DNA of 64,000 nt from an uncultured Sulfitobacter sp. (GTDB lineage Bacteria > Pseudomonadota > Alphaproteobacteria > Rhodobacterales > Rhodobacteraceae), in contig NZ_CANMQS010000002.1 of assembly GCF_947500075.1 (NCBI RefSeq), positions 620,001-684,000 of the forward strand, read 5' to 3'. The position numbers and the translations under genes were made by a program. Of this stretch, positions 60,583 to 64,000 are shown in pieces; positions within the stretch are counted from its first letter, which is position 1; each line of letters opens with the position of its first letter. The notes under the pieces were generated by a model. It did not search any database. It was not told where the DNA came from and saw nothing but the letters and a program-made list of their open reading frames with translations.

Positions 60583-63500
60583 CTAAACTTCCCGGAAAAC
60601 CCCGACAATCTTGACCGTATGCCCCTCGGGGTCCTGAATGGCCATCCCGTGGGATTCGATCTCCACAACGGTTTTGTCAGCGGCAATGATGCGTTTCCTG
60701 AATTCGAAAGCTTCGCCGTTCTCAAGCGCCTTTTCCACGATGCTGGTGACCTCGTCCACGTCGTCAGGGTGGTAGAAACTCAACCCCATCTCAAGTGTCG
60801 GCACAAAGGTCTCCGGATCGGTGCGGTGGATCCGGTGAACCTCGCGCGACCATCCGACCGTGCCTTCAAGGACGTCAATGCTCCAGTATCCGATGCCCGC
60901 CACATCCTGTAGCAATTCGATTTGCGACGTGGCCGCTTCGGCGGCATTGCGGGCCCGTACAACCTCGGTGACATCGGTGGCAACGGTATAGATCGTCTGA
61001 TCTTCAAGCTTGTCGTTCCACAAGGGGTACTTCTGCTTTGCCAGCCATTTGATCTCTTGCCCGTCATGGGACTGCATACGCCGCAGCTCCGTGGCATGGG
61101 CCATACCGCTGCTGAGGAAGGCCCGATCATCCGCGCTGATTTCGTCCGTCTCGGCCTCATCAATGAACTCGGCCAGTTTCTTTCCGATCAAAGCACCGGG
61201 TCGGGCATGCAGGAACTTCGCGAAGGCGTTGCTGACGCGCAGGATTTCACCCTGCTTGGACCGTTGCATGACATAGATGCCCTCGGTCTTGAGCAGCGTA
61301 TCCATCTCATCCGCAAGTCCCGGAAAGGTAGAGACAACAAGGGTCACACCCGACACCTTGCCATTGGTGTTGAACGAAGGAGAGCAGATCAGCGTGACCT
61401 GTGCCCCGTTTGATACGAAGTCGCGGACCGTTTTTTCGCCCCGCTGCATGGTTTCACTGCACAAGTGAGACAGCGCGGGGAACCCGTCGGGCAGCACACA
61501 TTGGCTGATGTGCGGCCCGCTGGCCGGAGAGCTGAGGCCGAACATCTCAACCGCCTCAAGGGTGGCCTGCGTGACCTGCAACGCCGTGTCGGTGACCATG
61601 ATGACCAAGGGTGCACTGCTCAACACCGATTCAAGCTCGGCTGAGCGTTCGGTCAATTCAGTCGTTGTCACCTGTAGCTCTTCGTTGACGGTGATCAGTT
61701 CCTCATTGGTGGATTGCAATTCCTCGTTTGAGGTTTCCAGCTCTTCGTTGGTGGCTTGCAGTTCCTCGTTGGTCGATTGCAGCTCCTCGTTCAGTGACTG
61801 CAATTCCTCGTTCGAGGTCTCCAGCTCTTCGATGGTTTGCTGCAGGGCTTCCCGTGTGGTTGCAACTTCGTTCTCCAGGATCGAGATGCGTTCGTCCCGC
61901 GCGGTGGCGCCGTTGGCTTCCTGCGTGTTCGACAGGGTCAGCGGCTCTTCCGCTTCCAGCGGGGTAAAGACGATCAGCGCGGCTTTTTCGCTGATTTCAG
62001 AGGCGATCATCGGGTAGACGTCCAGCCGCAGCCGGTCGCTGTTCCCGTCTGCCAGCAAGTGGCGCACACCCGACCGGCGTTTGCCGCTTTTCAAAGCGAT
62101 CGCCACAAGGCTGCGGGCTTCTTCGCGCAGGGGGCTGCGCAGAAGATCGACGTGCATCCGCAGGTTGCTGGCGTTGTTCACCGAGATATAGGCGCTGACA
62201 TCCCCAAAGACCTGCGCGATGGAGTATTCATCGGTCACCAGAATGGAATTGTCACCCAGCGACTGGGCAAGGGCCTGCAACAGCTGTCTGTCCGTAGACG
62301 GCCCATGATCGACAATGGTGGCAGCGCGGTTGGCGCGCATTGGTGCCATGTTCGGCATGCTGAAATTTGCTGCACCTGCTGAACGGATGTTGCGTTTCTC
62401 AAACACATGGGCCGCTTCACGGTGCTGAACGAACAATTCATCCGATCCCGCAACGCTCTCCGCCGTTCCCAGAAACAGCAGCGCATCCGGACGCATGGCA
62501 TAATGGAACCGCCCCAACACCTTGCGTTGCAGCGCATGTCCGAAGTAAATCAACAGGTTACGGCAGCACAGAAGGTCAACCCGCTGGAATGGCGGATCCT
62601 GACAGACGTTGTGGTTTGAAAACAGGATCGCGGAGCGCAAAGGTTCAATCACCCGCACGGAATCCGCTGATCGCACCAGGTATTTGTCCGCCAGCGCTTT
62701 GGGAATGTCGTTGAGCGCAGAGAGGTTGTATTGCCCCTGCCGCGCCACCCGCAGCGCGGCGTTGTCGATGTCGGTGGCGAATATCTGGACCTTGGACTTG
62801 AACTCCGCCGGGATGCATTCCAGCGCTTCGCACAGGGCCATGGCGATGGAATAGACTTCCTCCCCCGTGGCGCAGCCGGCCACCCAGACCCGCAGCTGCG
62901 TGCTGCCCTGACGCTCAACCAGTTTCGGCAGGATCGCCTTGAGTTGATCGAACGCCTCCTTGTCGCGGAAGAACCGGGTGACAGAGATCAGCAGATCCTT
63001 GAACAGCGCATCCACAGCCGAGGGGTTGTGGCGGCAGAATTCCGTGTATTCTTCTTCGCTTTCAATGTTCAGCGCGACCATGCGGCGGCGAATGCGACGT
63101 CCGATGGTGGTTTGCTTGTAGTCGCGAAAATCCACGCGGGTGTGGGCCAGCAGGATCTGCAACAGGTCCGAGGTCGGCGTATCGGGCAGATTGGTCGACC
63201 GGAATTCCTTGAAATCACGCGCGGCGTTCAGGATCTTGGTCAGGTGGCTGCCGATCTCTGGCGGGCTGAGCACCAGATCAACGCAGCCGGTCTGAACGGC
63301 GGATTGTGGCATCCCGTCGTATTTCGCGCTTTCCACGTCCTGTACGATTGTGATGCCCCCGTGTTCCCGGATCGCCTGAATGCCATAGGCGCCATCGCTG
63401 CCGGTGCCGGACAGGATGATCCCCATCGCCTTGTCGCCGTGTTCCTGCGCAAGCGAGGTCAGGAACCGGTCAACGGATGGTTTGGGGCTGGCCACCTCGG

Positions 63501-63804
63501 TGCTGGGGTCAACCAGCCGCAGGCGGCCTTTTTCATAAAGCACATCCGCCTTGGGCGGCGTGATGTAGATGACGTTGCGCTCCGGCTTTATGCCGTCTCT
63601 CACATCGCGGACTTCCAGTTTGGTATCGCGCGACACCAGTGCAGTCATCAGGCTGTCATGATGCGGGGACATGTGCTGCACCACGACGTAGGACACCGGT
63701 GCATCCGGTGGCAGTGCTGCGACAAGCGACCGAATGGCCTCCAGACCACCGGCAGACGAACCGATGCCGATAATCGTCAGATTGTCAGTATCTGAATCTG
63801 GCAT
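60583..63804 (-). CDS. CheB-CheR-PAS fusion signalling protein
   Basis: A 1073-residue cytoplasmic protein. Residues about 5-185 are a CheB methylesterase without a receiver domain (catalytic Ser in [12 protein letters not shown], His in [10 protein letters not shown], Asp in [11 protein letters not shown]). Residues about 210-470 are CheR methyltransferase ([35 protein letters not shown]). Residues about 640-720 form a long coiled coil of repeated NEELQ units. Three PAS-like domains follow up to the end, with no histidine kinase. I chose the ATG at 63804 because GGGGGG lies five bases upstream; an earlier ATG at 63876 has no site. Confidence 0.85.
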   Translation of the reverse strand: MPDSDTDNLTIIGIGSSAGGLEAIRSLVAALPPDAPVSYVVVQHMSPHHDSLMTALVSRDTKLEVRDVRDGIKPERNVIYITPPKADVLYEKGRLRLVDPSTEVASPKPSVDRFLTSLAQEHGDKAMGIILSGTGSDGAYGIQAIREHGGITIVQDVESAKYDGMPQSAVQTGCVDLVLSPPEIGSHLTKILNAARDFKEFRSTNLPDTPTSDLLQILLAHTRVDFRDYKQTTIGRRIRRRMVALNIESEEEYTEFCRHNPSAVDALFKDLLISVTRFFRDKEAFDQLKAILPKLVERQGSTQLRVWVAGCATGEEVYSIAMALCEALECIPAEFKSKVQIFATDIDNAALRVARQGQYNLSALNDIPKALADKYLVRSADSVRVIEPLRSAILFSNHNVCQDPPFQRVDLLCCRNLLIYFGHALQRKVLGRFHYAMRPDALLFLGTAESVAGSDELFVQHREAAHVFEKRNIRSAGAANFSMPNMAPMRANRAATIVDHGPSTDRQLLQALAQSLGDNSILVTDEYSIAQVFGDVSAYISVNNASNLRMHVDLLRSPLREEARSLVAIALKSGKRRSGVRHLLADGNSDRLRLDVYPMIASEISEKAALIVFTPLEAEEPLTLSNTQEANGATARDERISILENEVATTREALQQTIEELETSNEELQSLNEELQSTNEELQATNEELETSNEELQSTNEELITVNEELQVTTTELTERSAELESVLSSAPLVIMVTDTALQVTQATLEAVEMFGLSSPASGPHISQCVLPDGFPALSHLCSETMQRGEKTVRDFVSNGAQVTLICSPSFNTNGKVSGVTLVVSTFPGLADEMDTLLKTEGIYVMQRSKQGEILRVSNAFAKFLHARPGALIGKKLAEFIDEAETDEISADDRAFLSSGMAHATELRRMQSHDGQEIKWLAKQKYPLWNDKLEDQTIYTVATDVTEVVRARNAAEAATSQIELLQDVAGIGYWSIDVLEGTVGWSREVHRIHRTDPETFVPTLEMGLSFYHPDDVDEVTSIVEKALENGEAFEFRKRIIAADKTVVEIESHGMAIQDPEGHTVKIVGVFREV

Positions 63805-64000
63805 ATGCCCCCCATGAATTGGTGCTACCATAACTTGAAAACAGGCCAAGACAATACCGCTTATATTGTGGGCCATTGAGCCTGATGCAAGCCTGCCGCG
63901 CCGCGGCGCACTGCGGTCCTTTCCATTCTCTATTAAAACACCTTTTCAATTGGTTAACCGATCGTCATTCACGGATTATCAACCTCTCTTTTCTATAGAT

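Noticed and set aside
61640-61880. Tandem repeat tract as a CRISPR or satellite
   Set aside because: The near-repeats are in frame and encode the NEELQ coiled coil of the CheB-CheR protein; repeats are about 21 bases and contiguous, without spacers.
1-64000. tRNA genes, rRNA, CRISPR arrays, insertion sequences, prophage
   Set aside because: I saw no cloverleaf-like sequence, repeat-spacer array, transposase or integrase motif by reading; short gaps between genes leave little room. A tRNAscan or ISfinder search would settle this.

Overview
This is a GC-rich chromosomal segment that looks like a marine alphaproteobacterium of the Roseobacter group (Rhodobacteraceae). The evidence is gene content: the trimethylamine to N-methylglutamate pathway (Tmm, Tdm, DmmDABC, GmaS, MgsABC), sulfonate genes (SauST, HpsN, ComDE), a methanethiol oxidase, and three kinds of solute-binding-protein transporter. 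The genus cannot be read from this window. I saw no tRNA, rRNA, CRISPR, insertion sequence or prophage, and no intergenic gap exceeds 300 bases.

Layout. (1) 1-6.1 kb: miscellaneous genes: a truncated metallopeptidase/VWA-like protein, a membrane protein, an amidase, a hemolysin III protein and a winged-helix regulator. (2) 6.3-9.2 kb: IclR regulator, methanethiol oxidase MtoX and an abutting membrane protein. (3) 9.4-12.9 kb: TAXI-type TRAP transporter. (4) 12.9-19.9 kb: a LacI regulator divergent from a TctABC-type transporter followed by SauS and SauT, read as uptake of sulfoacetate and its reduction to sulfoacetaldehyde. (5) 20.2-36.4 kb: methylated-amine catabolism. A GlxA-type regulator, tdm, a truncated haemoglobin and two exported proteins run rightward. 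mgsABC-gmaS-tmm runs leftward. Divergent from mgsA are amt, a 56-aa membrane protein and dmmDABC. (6) 36.5-44.1 kb: a short soluble PAS/chemoreceptor protein, a cupin regulator, a second GlxA-type regulator and a leftward soxBDAG/mgdABCD four-subunit dehydrogenase. (7) 44.2-55.2 kb: an unassigned sugar or polyol system around a GntR regulator. The leftward arm has an MBL-fold lactonase-like protein, HAD phosphatase, class II aldolase and FGGY kinase. The rightward arm has an ABC importer, a UPF0261 protein and a second class II aldolase. Matching palindromic operators sit in front of both arms. (8) 55.2-60.5 kb: a LacI regulator divergent from hpsN-SDR-ADH-comDE, for dihydroxypropanesulfonate breakdown to sulfoacetaldehyde. 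(9) 60.6-63.8 kb: a large CheB-CheR-PAS protein.

How the parts fit together. Tmm oxidises TMA to TMAO; Tdm gives DMA plus formaldehyde; DmmABC gives MMA plus formaldehyde; GmaS and MgsABC turn MMA into N-methylglutamate; the soxBDAG-like enzyme is a candidate for its oxidation. Both sulfonate routes end at sulfoacetaldehyde, but Xsc and Pta, which would consume it, are not here. The TMAO transporter TmoXWV is also absent. The window therefore holds much, but not all, of a toolkit for phytoplankton-derived C1, nitrogen and sulfur compounds.

The most notable non-coding signals are perfect 10-bp hairpins directly after all three solute-binding-protein genes, an intrinsic-terminator-like structure inside dmmDABC, and twin TTTGTATACA(A/G)A palindromes around gntR.
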